This document shows positions 51,181 through 62,520 of a stretch of DNA of 64,000 nt, one piece after another. Source of the stretch: Mangifera indica (Eukaryota; Streptophyta; Magnoliopsida; Sapindales; Anacardiaceae); contig NC_058154.1 of assembly GCF_011075055.1 (NCBI RefSeq), forward strand, positions 3,658,001 to 3,722,000, written 5' to 3'. A model generated the notes under the pieces. It was given only the letters and a program-made list of their open reading frames with translations. It was not told the DNA's origin and did no database searches. Position 1 is the first letter of the stretch. Each line of letters starts with the position of its first letter. Both the position numbers and the translations under genes were made by a program.

Positions 51181-51446
51181 ATGGTATTTACCAATCAAAA
51201 TACAATAAACCTTACAACTCTCACTAAATTTTCTATATTAACACATTCACAGAGAAATAGAGAAAAAAAAAATGCAAAAAAGGGTAAATTACGGATATGA
51301 TGCTGAATGGGGCAGCGACATATTGTTTTTGGCAACTCTCATCGGATACTCACAAAAACGACGGCGTATTACCAAAGACATTGGTCGGAAACAGAACTAA
51401 GATCATGTGTTGTAATGATGATAATAATAATAGACGATTAAACTGT

Positions 51447-52121
51447 TCACTCACGAAGATGGGCCGTGGTGTTGTTGACGTTGCGTCTTGCTGAATTTTC
51501 GGCGATCTGAGAGAGTGACTGGAGGTTACACCGTACGATGGTGTCGACGAATACGCCAGTGTCCTCTTTTGTATTGCCCGGTGGCACGTCCACGACGTAC
51601 GACTCGATAACAACCGTTCCGTTACCCGTAGGTGAGGGGTGGAGTGTTGTAACGGACTTGTAATTCGCGAGTCTGTGGTCACCTCCCACCACGCTGAAGC
51701 TGATAACGTGGTGCTCATCGTCTAGGATCTCCAAGCGTTCGGTGCTGTTCTCGGCTGGGAGTCCGGAGATGACATGCACCTCACGGACAGTACCGACGTC
51801 GCCGTTCCCGTTGATGACGTGACAACTCTTGACAAAGTGTTTGTAAGCTTGTGGGTTATCGAAGCGGCGAACGACTGACCAGACGGTGGAGACGGGAGCA
51901 GCGATCTGCTGGACGAAAGAGGAGCAGAACTGGTTGGGACCGACGGAGTGGAAGTGATAACGTGAGACGGTGTCGGGCACGGGGGTGGCAGATGTTAAAG
52001 GGAATCGCTTTTGAAAGCCTTTCTGACAAAGCATATTAGCTGTGGTGGCAGTGGCGGTGGCGGTGGCCGTGTTGTTGATTCTGTGGAGCAAAAGAGAGGA
52101 TTTAGGTGGATTCGAAGGCAT
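51447..52121 (-). CDS. PYL4: Abscisic acid receptor, PYR/PYL/RCAR family, PYL4-6 type
   Basis: A soluble cytosolic/nuclear START/Bet v1-fold receptor. With ABA bound it docks to and inhibits clade A PP2C phosphatases, releasing SnRK2 kinases. The single exon encodes 224 residues, as usual for the intronless PYL4-6 clade. Visible features are the hallmark N-terminus [17 protein letters not shown], an Ala/Thr tract (18-28) and QKRFP (37-41). The ligand-binding domain spans about residues 54-210 and includes Lys94 in AYKHF (ABA carboxylate contact) and the gate SGLPA (119-123). It also contains [11 protein letters not shown] with Glu128, the latch HRL (149-151), Glu173 in ESYVVD and Asn199 in RCNLQSL; all key residues are kept. 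I chose the second Met (52121) because the clade begins MP-NPPKSSL. An in-frame Met five codons upstream (52136) would add only MISQK. A TATA box lies about 200 bases upstream. PYL4 is inferred from overall similarity; PYL5 or PYL6 naming is possible. Confidence 0.96.
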   Translation of the reverse strand: MPSNPPKSSLLLHRINNTATATATATTANMLCQKGFQKRFPLTSATPVPDTVSRYHFHSVGPNQFCSSFVQQIAAPVSTVWSVVRRFDNPQAYKHFVKSCHVINGNGDVGTVREVHVISGLPAENSTERLEILDDEHHVISFSVVGGDHRLANYKSVTTLHPSPTGNGTVVIESYVVDVPPGNTKEDTGVFVDTIVRCNLQSLSQIAENSARRNVNNTTAHLRE

Positions 52122-52298
52122 TTTTTGAGAGATCATTTGGTTTACAGGTATTTTGAAAGAGTAGGTAATTTTGCCAGTGGATGTTCGTTTGTATAAAGAG
52201 CCAAGAGAGGAGAATTATAGTTGTAAAGGGAAAGAAGAAGAAGAAGAAGAAGAAGGAGAAATTGGGGTTAGTCAGTTTCAGAAAGCAGTATAGATTCA
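52122..52298 (-). other. Inferred 5' UTR of the PYL gene with CTT repeat
   Basis: Read on the minus strand the leader holds a (CTT)n run (plus-strand GAAGAAG repeat at about 52232-52258) and is pyrimidine-rich, as in many plant 5' UTRs. Transcription start near 52298 is inferred from the TATA box. The only ATG within it is the in-frame one at 52136. Confidence 0.5.
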
Positions 52299-52323
52299 GA
52301 AGAATCCATGGATTGTGTAATTG

Positions 52324-52332
52324 CATATATAG
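52324..52332 (-). promoter_or_regulatory. TATA box of the PYL gene
   Basis: CTATATATG on the minus strand, about 200 bases before the start codon. A TGGGCC element, bound by TCP-type factors in plants, lies further upstream at 52385-52390. I see no ABRE (ACGTG) close to the start. Confidence 0.65.
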
Positions 52333-52399
52333 AGGAAGAAGGAGAGGTAGGTGAAGGGCTTCATTCATGAGAATTTCATGTCATGTGGGCCTATTAAAA

Positions 52400-53470
52400 T
52401 AGGGCACTGTGCGTGTTAGACAATGGTTGGTGACAAGACCACAATTCGGTTCGCGATTTCGGAGCTTTTACCCGTTTCTCTTCTAATGAGAGAGAAATTT
52501 TTCAATAAAAAGGAGATAAAGAGCTAAAAATGGTTAAAATCTCCGTAATTGAGGGCAAAGCAGAGGGGTGGGCAACTTATTCCCTTCCTACTTTATCCTC
52601 TTTTTCAAATTATTTTTTTATTTGTCTTTTTCTTTATATATTTTTTAAATAATTATATATTAAATTATTATCAATATTAAATAAATAAAATTATTATTTA
52701 GATTAATTATTTATATATATTATATTGGATTAAATAGAATAATAATTTTACTAAATATAGAATAGTTTATTTTTATAATAAAATATTATATAAATAAAAT
52801 ATATTAATAAAATAAATAATCAAATTATTCAATTATATGATAATTTAATTTGTGTGTATCCAGTTATTCTACAGTTACTCTATCATATTACTTCATGCTC
52901 AAGTTTTGTTTATGATTAAATGGATTTTAAAAACTCTAAACCATATAAACTAGCTGACAGAAATCCATTTTATTGTAATAAGATTTCAAATCCTATATAT
53001 TGCCCTTGAGATATAACAAATTTATACAATTGCCATCAATGAATTAAAAGGCTTACTAGGAAGGAAGTTGGTAATTATTTAATCACAGTTGCAAATGGCT
53101 AATAACCATTCAATCAACTCTGACTGCAGATATTATAATTCGGCTAATATTTTATTTTATTAACTATTAAGCAATCCATGTCCTCCAAAACAAGTTTTAT
53201 GTATTTGTGTTTTTTATTATTATCCCTTAGGCTGCTTTAACGTGATTCTTTACTTTTGTCTTGTGTCTAAGCAGCATTTTGAGCCAAAACTTAGACACCA
53301 ATTTTTTTTCACATTTATTTCTTCATCCAATTGGGTAAAATTGAACAAGTTGGAGCCTCGAGCACATGATTCTCAGGAACAGTTCAGATGGCGATTGCCG
53401 GTTTGGGACCCATTTTTATCGTGATTATTAGTAGTACTAATTGATCTGACATAATCAGCCATTATTATAG
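52400..53470. other. Upstream region of PYL, then AT-rich DNA
   Basis: 52600-52860 is very AT-rich (AATAATTTTACTAAATATAG type). At 53230-53425 lies a less AT-rich patch with a 60-codon plus-strand frame ending in SQEQFRWRLPVWDPFLS. I do not recognise it; it could be a transposon or exon remnant. Confidence 0.35.
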
Positions 53471-53479
53471 TTATTGCGA

Positions 53480-54275
53480 GGGAAAGCGACACTTTTCACC
53501 CAAATTTTAACCTAATAACAAACCACACCCACGGGAGATGAAAAACCCAAACTTTTACCTATAACCAAACTCCTATTAATTTTCTGTTAAAGAAAATGAT
53601 AAAATAGTTATTTTATTATTTATATTAAAAGTTATAAAGTTTATTACTTTTTCCTCCCTCAGGTTTTAGAAACTAATATTTCACCTTTGCCTAAAGTTTT
53701 TAAGTTTTAAAAAGTAACATTTTCACCCCAAAACCTAGGGTTTCCATATTTTTCAAAACTTAACCACCTCTCATAACTTTTAAAAATAGCAGTTTCATCT
53801 CCACTCTTCAACTTCATCTTCCTGCGTCATCTTCGACTTCATCTCCAACCTCTTTTTTCTCTTGTGTGAAGGCGGTGGTACGACAAAGAGATCTCTCTTC
53901 ATCATACAACCCAGATGACGAAGGATGAAGAAGCATCGTCCTTGGTTTGTTCTTTTAGATTTGGACGATGTTTCGTTGTCTAGATCTGGGCAACGAAGGT
54001 TTGTCCTTCGTCATTCTTTATAGTTGGAGAAAGGAGATTGGTGAAAAACGTCAACTTTCATTAGTGGTAGGAGAAAGAAGCAAACCCTAGGGGTGAAATC
54101 TAAACTTTTTAAACTTTAAGGATGGGTTGAAGTATTAATTTTTAAAACCTGGAGGGGGAAATGATAAAAATTTTGAATAGCAGTTTAGCTATGAGTGGGA
54201 GTTTGGTTTTTTCATCTCTCGTAAGTGTGACTTTGAGATTGAGCTAAAATTTAGGTGGGAAATAATCCTTTTCCT
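53480..54275. mobile_element. MULE foldback element with near-perfect 9-bp TSD
   Basis: The left arm GGGAAAGCGACACTTTTCACCC ... GGGAGATGAAAAACCCAAAC pairs with the right arm GTTTGGTTTTTTCATCTCTCG ... GGTGGGAAATAATCCTTTTCC. Flanks TTATTGCGA (53471-53479) and TTATTGTGA (54276-54284) differ at one position. The interior is CTTCATCTTC / GACGAAGGATGAAG-rich, as in the other family members. It is 796 bp with no transposase. Confidence 0.85.
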
Positions 54276-54613
54276 TTATTGTGATCAATTTCCCGATATC
54301 AAAACTTGTACCCTCTTGTGATTGGCTAAAGCACTTATTCCCAGTGAATTTATGGTGGAAACTCAAAACGTCTGCTAACTTTTAAAAATTCAAATGTTTA
54401 TTTATTTACTAATTTTTATTATTATAATTAAAGATAAAATTTTTATTTAAATAAAGAAATAAGTTTTTTTTTGTTGTAAAAACTAACTATTTTCCTCTAT
54501 CTTAATTTTAGAAAATAATTTTTCACCTCCATCCTATATGGATTTTATTTATATTTTAAAATGAACAATCATCTCTCTCAAACTTTGAAACATTACACTT
54601 ATACCCCAAACAC

Positions 54614-56055
54614 TATTCACTCAAAGAGTCATTATACTTTTATTTTGATGATAACAAACTAATATGTTTATAAACATATTGACTAATGACTTTATTTGAG
54701 TAAAAGTTTAGATTGCAAGAATTCATGAAATACATTTAAAGGAATAACAAGATAGAAATGAAAAACAAGACTCAAGTAAAGAATTCATGAAGATTTGAAG
54801 TAAAACTCAAGTATAGGTAGATATGTTTGTAATCTTGAAGCATTTGTTTTGATTAGAATATTTATTTGCATATAATAACTTACTAAAAAATTTATTTTCA
54901 TATCTTTCATATTTTGGTTAAAATGTTGTTTTTCAAACTCATTGGATTAAGCCAAATTTTTATCAAAGTTTATTAACTTATTTAAAATGATGAAGTTTTG
55001 TCAACTACATTTTCATATCTCAAAGTTAGTTTTGAAAGAATTTTCAAAAATAGATTAAATTGTCATTTTTCAAAGGTTTAGGGGGTAAATAAAATTTTCA
55101 AAAATTCAAGTGGTAAATTTAAAAAAAATTTGGTTGACCGAATTTGACAAACTGAATTCTTCGATGACAACTTTCAAATTATCCAGAAGCTATGTATTTT
55201 GACTTTTAGATATTTGGTTGATCGAATTTATTTCAATCAATTGAATTGTATTTTGAATTTTCTAAAAGCTAATGTCACATAGATACCATGGAAGTGTCAC
55301 GTCACATCTAATTGATCAAATTACATCTGAACAATCAAAGTTTACATTTTCTAAAAAATTAAAACGTCTAGTTTTTGTGCACAATAGTAACTTTCTTTAT
55401 TTTTCCCTATGTAAACCCAATCAAATCCACTTGGGGTAGACTTTTGCTATTAAGAACTCATATATTTGAGAGCAAATCAATTTTGAGCTATTTACTTATA
55501 AATTCTCTTCTCTATTTTAACTCTTGCTTACACACTTTTTGATTTCATTTGTATTGAATTGTACTAAACTTAAATTTTTATATACACTCATTGAGAGAGA
55601 TTATATTTCGAATTCACACAAAATTTCACACTATTAAAAAGTGAGATTGACTCTTGAAGAGATTAGAAAATTTTTAGTGAGAGAAATTGAGTTCTAGTAC
55701 TTGTAAATATTAATAATATCTTGAAAGTTATTTTTGTTGTGAAGAAAAGCTTGGTTGGGATTTTGTCAACCAAGGATTAGTGGAATACTCCAAGAAATAT
55801 AGCTTGGAAGAGTGGACGTAAGTCTGGTTGGACCGAATCGCTATATATTACGTGTTTGATTTTCTTCTCAAACATATATTTTGTGTTATGTTATTTTAAT
55901 TGTATTGATTATTCAAAATATCTCTTGTCATTCTCATAAATTACATTAAAATATTCAACATTCATTAAATTAAATAAACTGATTTAATTCTTTAATTGGG
56001 TAAAGATTGTTTTAGATTGCCTAATTTACCCTCTCTTAAGCCATTTGATCATTCA
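54614..56055 (+). mobile_element. Solo LTR, SIRE/Maximus-type Copia
   Basis: An exact 5-bp duplication AACAC at 54609-54613 and 56056-56060 flanks it. The end is ATTCA. The start is TATTC, with TG decayed to TA. Internal wording is typical of SIRE LTRs: TTTTGATGATAACAAACTAAT near the start, GAGAGCAAATCAATTTTGAGC, a GGTTGGGATTTTGTCAACCAAG block, and CCTAATTTACCCTCTCTTAAG near the end. No internal domain follows, so it arose by LTR-LTR recombination. Confidence 0.75.
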
Positions 56056-56408
56056 AACACTTTATTCCATTTTTTGGACGATCGTTCTTTTTGGTGTTCA
56101 TCTTCGACGACATCTCCCCCCTCCATAGTGGTTTTTCGATGTGGGAACCATTGATAATCGAAATGATCAGATATTTACTCACAGATCTATGTAAAAATCG
56201 TGTAGATTCATTACAATCTATGCATCAGTGGACACATAGATTAGTTAGATGGCATCGCACATATGTCGACCACGTTTGTGCAATGTCGTCGGACTAATCT
56301 ATGCCTCAATTGATACACAAATCATCGTACAGAAGGGGAAACCACAAGCAAAGTAGGGAGATATCGTTGGAAAGGAACGTCGGGAAGAACAATCATAAAA
56401 AGTATGAA

Positions 56409-57454
56409 TGAAGTTTAATGTTGATTATACCAAAACTAAGTTTAATATTGATATTTAATAATTATTGTGCTAACAAAGTCCATGGCATAAAGTTCTAATG
56501 AACAAAAGATAGGCAAAATGCAAATGTGCAATTTTTAAGGTCAGAGACGCTCATCCCCTAATGAGACCTCAATCCCTTTGCCAATCTTATGCCCCGTCAT
56601 TAGGAGTCTAAAGCTCTCGGGAATATTTTCTACATTACCAAAGATGCCCGTCCCTCTGGCAGAGACATTTGTCCCATACTGGATGATGACCATGGAATGT
56701 TCATTCCTTCTCCAATGCATTATCAAGCATAATTAAGACAGTCAAGAAAGTTAACATATTGGGATGCCCATTCTCGCATGATTGAAGCTCTCTAGAATTT
56801 TAAGAAGCAAGATAGGACACCATCCTTATAGTGGCACGTTTCAAGAATTCAATCACTGGACAACTACTCCAAAACTACCAAAGCAAAGATTTGGTAGTCA
56901 ATGGCTAGTAAAATTAATCCAAAGTATCTTCTAAGTCTTAAGGCTATATAAACAAATTTGATTGAAGTCAAAAGGGTTAGAGACTATACTCAAAGCATTT
57001 AAGAATTCTTATCTCAATCTCTAAGCTCTCAATCTCTCTCTAGAAATCAAAACTCATATTTTTCAAAACAAACTTTTGTACACATTAGTAAAATTAGCCT
57101 ATTAGAGGCATACTCTACTTGTAAATCTTCTTTCAAAATTACACTTGGGTGAAATCTCATATCACTACTGCAAAATGGAAAAATCCTGAGTCAACTAATA
57201 TAATCTGGAAGTGATTCTAGTGGAAACTTCAAGCCAATTGCTTGAAGAAATGAATATAAGAGGCTTAGGATGAAAAACGCCGAACCACTCAAAAATTCCT
57301 GAGCATTTTCGAAACTTTCATCTGTTTCTTTATGCTTTGATTGTTTATTTGTTTTTGTTTATGGAATCTTAAGTGAAAATCAAAATTGTGTTTAATTTTT
57401 TAACAATCCTATTCACCCCACCTTTAAGATTAATTTGTCATTAGGGGTTTTTCA
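56409..57454 (+). repeat. 5' LTR of the SIRE-like element
   Basis: It ends in CA at 57454, two bases before the PBS. The first ~10 bases are diverged from the TGTTAAACG start seen in the 3' LTR. Confidence 0.8.
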
Positions 57455-57456
57455 AT

Positions 57457-57468
57457 TGGTATTAGAGC
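57457..57468 (+). other. Primer-binding site (initiator tRNA-Met type)
   Basis: TGGTATTAGAGC, one base from the usual TGGTATCAGAGC of plant Copia elements. Confidence 0.88.
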
Positions 57469-57524
57469 TTAAACTCTAGGTTTATATTTTCTAACGAATT
57501 TTAAAGTTTTAAGATCTTTTAATA

Positions 57525-59345
57525 ATGATAAGCACTTTTATATCGGTTTTACTAAAGGACAATGCATTACTAGACTGCCCTTGTTTTATGGAATAAATTA
57601 CACCCAATGAAAGATTATAATGAGATTGCATATTAGATCAATAGACTATAAGTTATGAAAAATTACTGAACATGAGGACTTTATACTTAGGAATCCTACA
57701 ATAAATGAGTATAAAATGAAATGGAATTTAATAATGATGATGAGAAAATGTTGAGTTTGAATGCTAAAGCCATAAACATATTGTTTTGTGCATTAGACTC
57801 GATTGGATTTAATAGAGTTTCTGCTTACGAAATAGCAAACGAAGTTTGGACCATCCTTTAAGCAACACATGAAAGCACAATCTAAGTCAAAGAGTTAAAA
57901 ATTAAGCTTCTCTTCCGTGAGTACGAGCTGTTTAAAATGAAGACAAGGGAAAACATAACAGAAATGTACAAAAGATTTTCAAACTTGGTAAACGACTTGA
58001 AAGGCCTTGGAAAACGATTTAAAATGGTAGAATTAGTTTAAAAAGTGTTAAGGTCATTATCGAAAAAATGGACCATGAAGGTAACGACAATTGAGGAATT
58101 CAAAGACCTCACAAAGATGCAAATGGATGAGCTTATAAGAAGTCTCTTGACCTATGAAATGAAGAAAAGACCAAAAAAAAAAAAAGGAACTTAAGCCGAA
58201 AAGGGAAATTGCCTTGAAGGCAATTAAAAAGAATGAAAAAGATGAAGAATCTTCAATGGATGATGAAGATGTAAACCTTCTAGCGCACAAATTTATCAAA
58301 TTCCTTTCTAAGTCTAAAAAGAATAAGGAAAGAGTTTTAATCAATCAAGAGGAAAAGAGATAGAGGAGAAGGAGATCATATGTTATGAATGCAAGAAACC
58401 AAGACACATTAGACAAGAATGTTCTCTCCTCAAAAAGAAGAGAAAAGAGAAAAAAGAGAAGAAATTTAAAAGAAAAGTATTTGTTGTCACTTGGAGTGAG
58501 AGTAATGACTCAAGTGATGAAAATGGGCAAGAGGAAGACAAGGCTAATTTTTGCTTCATAGCTAAAAGCAACTTAGAGGAAGAGATAGATGATTCTAACT
58601 CTTACTCATTTGATGAATTACATGAAGCATTTGAATCATTGCAATAGTTCAAGAAATAAATCTCTAAAGAAAAACCTTGCCTATATGAAAGATGAGTTAA
58701 TAAATAGCAAAAATGAGCATGACAAAACTAGAAAGGAACTAGACTAACTTTGCAAGAAAAATAATCCTTAACTAAAGCATTAGATAACATGAAAAATCAA
58801 AATATTAAATTAAAGAAAAAAACTTGATAGTTCAAATGAATTATTTGAAAAATTCAAAATAGGCACTAAGAGGTTGGATGAAACGCTTGTATCGCAAAGA
58901 AGTGGTCTTAATAAGGAAGGACTAGGTTATAATGAAAGTAACCCATTTTCAAACACATATAGACCTTTAAAGAAACCTCATACATTATATATGAAATGCA
59001 AGTTTTGTGCTTTTATTGGTCATACCATTAGAGGATGTCCAATTAGAAATGAAAAACATTTCAAAATCATGAATGTTTAGGTTCTTAAAGGGACTCTAAA
59101 GGCTAACCCAGTTGGACCCAAAAACATTTGAGTACTAAATAATGTTAAATTTTTTTTTTCGTGTAAGTATGCCTTGAAGCTAAGAGGAAAAGGTCAAATA
59201 AATGGTACTTGGATAGTGGATGTTCAAGACATATGACCAAAAACAAAAGCCTCTTTTCTTCCTTAGAATATAAAAATAGTGGAAATGTCAACTTCAATGA
59301 TAACTCAAAAGGGAAGGTAATCAGTATCGGAACCATAGCTTCTTG
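57525..59345 (+). pseudogene. SIRE-type gag and protease remnant
   Basis: Frames from about 57525 give a UBN2-like capsid part (SAYEIANEVWTIL, FKMKTRENITEMYKRF near 57820-57975). A zinc knuckle CYECKKPRHIRQEC (C-X2-C-X4-H-X4-C) lies at 58381-58422. An acidic linker and coiled-coil part include TLVSQRSGLNKEGLGY near 58883-58930. A second CKFCAFIGHTIRGC knuckle lies at 58997-59038. The aspartic protease motif WYLDSGCSRHMT is at 59203-59238, with DSG intact. Two knuckles and a long coiled Gag fit the SIRE/Maximus lineage. Several stops and frameshifts are present. Pol sequence downstream is missing. Confidence 0.85.
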
Positions 59346-60684
59346 ATAAGGAAATATTTTGTTACATTTGAATAGAGCTTGGCATAATCGATGCAAGTCA
59401 AGTAAGTGCATAGACTTTGATATATCTTGAAACATGATTGAAATGACATTTGTGATAATACACTTACTTGTTGTTATCATGCTTGTTTGATATGATAATG
59501 CTTTTGTATATGATTGTTTAATATGATGGTTTTTAATAAGTTTTTGTGCTTCTATGATTTTATATTTGGTCAAAACTTGTATATGCTCAACATGTTGATT
59601 ATAATGTGTTTGGATGGTTTTAATGATTAGACTTATGTTTTTAGACTTATGTATTTAGACATGCTCAGGATTTGATTAAATGCACATTTATGCATATTGA
59701 TAGAGACTTGTGTGATACTGCATATTTATGACGTTTAATTTCATGTCACATATCATTTTGATGATTTAAAATATGTTAGCATGCTTATATGTGGTTGTGA
59801 ATGTTTGGGTTGCAATATGTGTTTATGATACATATGTTACACTATGCATTTTCATTAATATCAAAGTTTTGATGATTTGAACACATGTTCAAACTCATTC
59901 AAATGGTGAAACACATTGAAAATATCCTTAAAATGATCAAAATATCCAAGAATCATTTCTTGTGGTGTTTTGATTCGAATTGTACATGCACTACACAAAA
60001 GTTTCCTACAAAAAACTAGATTTCAAGAATGGGACGTCTATCCCAATATATGTAATGGTCATCCCCTAAGTTGTCTTATTTTTTTTTTAAGGGAATACGA
60101 CGCTTGTTCCATTCTTACTGTGACAACTGTCTCATATACCTCTTTATTTTTCAAAAAAGAGGGAAAGGACACCCCACCCCTATCTTCTTGTGAAAGACGT
60201 CCTATTGATCATGCTTTCAAAAATGCAAAGAGGGAAGGACACCAATTTCACTTATTGAGATGATTGTCCCTCAGGTTTTATAAACAAAAAACCTTATTTT
60301 TTTCCCTTATTTTTTTCCCTTATTTTCTCAATCGTCATGCACAAGGACCCCAGTCCCCTCGATTCCCCATCACTTGAATCTTATTTTTTAGCCATCTTCG
60401 TCACACAAACATGCTTCCTTTTGCATCATCATCGATTGTACCATCATTTGTATCTATTTTTGCAATAAACCACCACGATTCACCATTGAGTTATGTGTCA
60501 TCCATCACTCAATTCATCGATTCTGATAAAGTCTTACATGCGCATTATCATCCATAACATCATCATTCTATCCATTGCATTTTAGACCTCTTTTTTCGAT
60601 TGTTCGTCATTGTTCATTGTCATCGTCTATAGTGGTGTTGTTAAGGTCCTTTTTTCAAGTGGTTTTCAAAATTGATCATCATTT
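59346..60684 (+). other. Non-coding interior of the SIRE-like element
   Basis: No domain is seen. ATATGATAATGCTTTTGTATATGATTG-like short repeats lie at 59480-59640. Phrases such as GGGACGTCTATCCC and GGTCATCCCC resemble segments of this element's own LTRs. Confidence 0.5.
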
Positions 60685-61482
60685 ATGACACCAAAAACTC
60701 AACCTCAAGGAAGTTACCATACGAAAATTTGTAAAATTCAAATCCAAAATCAAGTGTATCAGATTGCCATAAAAAAGCTTGTCCTACGTAATGTTATTTC
60801 AGGTAGAGCACTAAACGAACAAGTTTTACAAGCTCTTGGTATTTGGAATGATTTGTTCGATTTTATTTATAGTGTTAGTTGGGCAAAATCATTTCAGCTT
60901 AACACTTATTTTGTTGAATCTTAGGTGTTTGAATTTTGTAATAGCTTAGAATTGGCCAAAGGATCTCTAGGTGAATTGATTGATTATGTTTTGAAATTCT
61001 GGTTAAAGAGGAGTCATTTTGAAGTGAAATTGAAGGCCTTAACTAGGTGGCTTGAGTGTGACCATTAAGGCATATTAAATGTTCTCGTAGATTTTGATGC
61101 TCAGATAGCTTGGAAAACATTAAGCGGTGTCGAGACACACTGAAAGACTATTAAATCAAATGTCTTGCATAATCCAATCATGTGAATCATTCATTGCATG
61201 ACAACTAACACTTTAAATGCTCATGATCAATCTAATAGCCAAATGACTTTGAAGGATCTGGTTCTTTTGGATACAATTTTCCATGGTCGTAAAATGGATA
61301 TGACTCATTTGTTTATTGCTAAAATCATTTCGATCAAGGACGCAACAGATGGGGTTATTGAGTCTAGTACTAATGTCATTGTGATTGTTGAGAGTTTAGG
61401 GATCATATTAGAAGAAAGTGACATACAATATCTAAAGAACTTCACTAAGAGGGATTACATCAGATTTGATACCCTTAAATAG
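60685..61482 (+). pseudogene. Decayed extra ORF, plant-transposon-protein-like
   Basis: One reading frame is held from 60685 to 61482, interrupted by four stops. The open parts are 60685-60924 (79 codons) and 61198-61482 (94 codons). Its architecture recalls the 'putative plant transposon protein' domain and Athila ORF1-like proteins of Gypsy elements. The N-terminal part has ALNEQVLQALGIWNDLFDF and a following VFEFCNSL strand. The C-terminal part reads like ..HCMTTNTL...LLDTIFHGRKMDMTHLFIAKI... Residue-level similarity is by recollection only. It is placed where Copia pol should be. Its function is unknown; it may be a captured or chimeric gene. Confidence 0.5.
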
Positions 61483-62520
61483 ATGTAAATGATTTATTGC
61501 CTCCCTCGAGATAGGTGACAACTTATTCAGACTCAGTCTTAGCCTCAGCTAAACTAACTTACACAACCAACTCAACCGAATCCTTGACCTCATTGCTCCT
61601 TAGGATAAAGAAGTCTACTCCTATCATTCGAGTTCTTTTTCGTTTGCCTCTAGCTGTAGGCAGATACATCCTCACCAGGAGTTAGTTCCAACTGCCGAGC
61701 CATCTTCATTTAAAGATCGTGTGCTTAGCTTCATGAGCTTCATCAATGATTCACTACTTAGGTTATGTCATGATATGCAAGGTTACGATCAGGGACTTTG
61801 CTTCATGGAGTTGCTCATTCTGTAACATATTCATGACTGTCACCCAATTCCATCAATATGCCTCCACCTTTAGAGGATAAGCCTTGATCCTCCATTCTCA
61901 TTTTTCATTTCACTACATCCTTATTTTGTATAGTATTTTGAGGAACATGTATTTATGCATATTTTGACTCATCTTTCATTTGTTATGTTTACTTTATCAT
62001 GCATGCTTATTGAACATTTTTTATGATGCTATGATTCATATTTTGAATATTTTTTAAGATATGTTGATCATGTTTGTTGATGATTGGTTGGATCTCGTTG
62101 ATTATGTTTGTTGATGGTTGGTTGGGATGCTATTGAGAAATTGGTTGCTATTGATTGATATTAGGAGTGTTTTTCTTTTATTTGTTATTTTGGGATATTT
62201 GAAAAACAAAGGAAACTCTGCTAAAAGTTTTTTGAGTTATGACAAAAAATGGGGGAGAGATTGGTCATTTTCTAAATACAAGTGACTTATATGAACTAAG
62301 ATTTGTTGTTTTTAAATAAAAATGACTTATATGTCTTATTGAATTTGAAATAAGTTTGGCTTTGGAAAATGATTAAATAAATTAAAATGAAATGTGATCA
62401 AATCGATTTATATTGCTAAAGTGAGAGGGGGTTTTAAGTTGTTTAAAATTTTATAAACTTTCTAAATTGATTTTTTGAGGTTTAAACTTAGGTTTTGTCA
62501 TTAATCAAAAAAGGGAAGAT

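Noticed and set aside
51350..51718. 122-codon minus-strand frame overlapping the PYL gene
   Set aside because: It is another frame of the PYL coding region and 3' sequence. The PYL frame has clear family motifs.
52102..52368. 88-codon minus-strand frame upstream of PYL as an upstream ORF
   Set aside because: Its start lies upstream of the TATA box, so it would not be on the main transcript, and it reads the CTT repeat as a run of Phe.
58057..58571. Minus-strand Phe/Ser/Leu-rich ORFs
   Set aside because: They are antisense to the Lys/Glu-rich gag region of the SIRE-like element.
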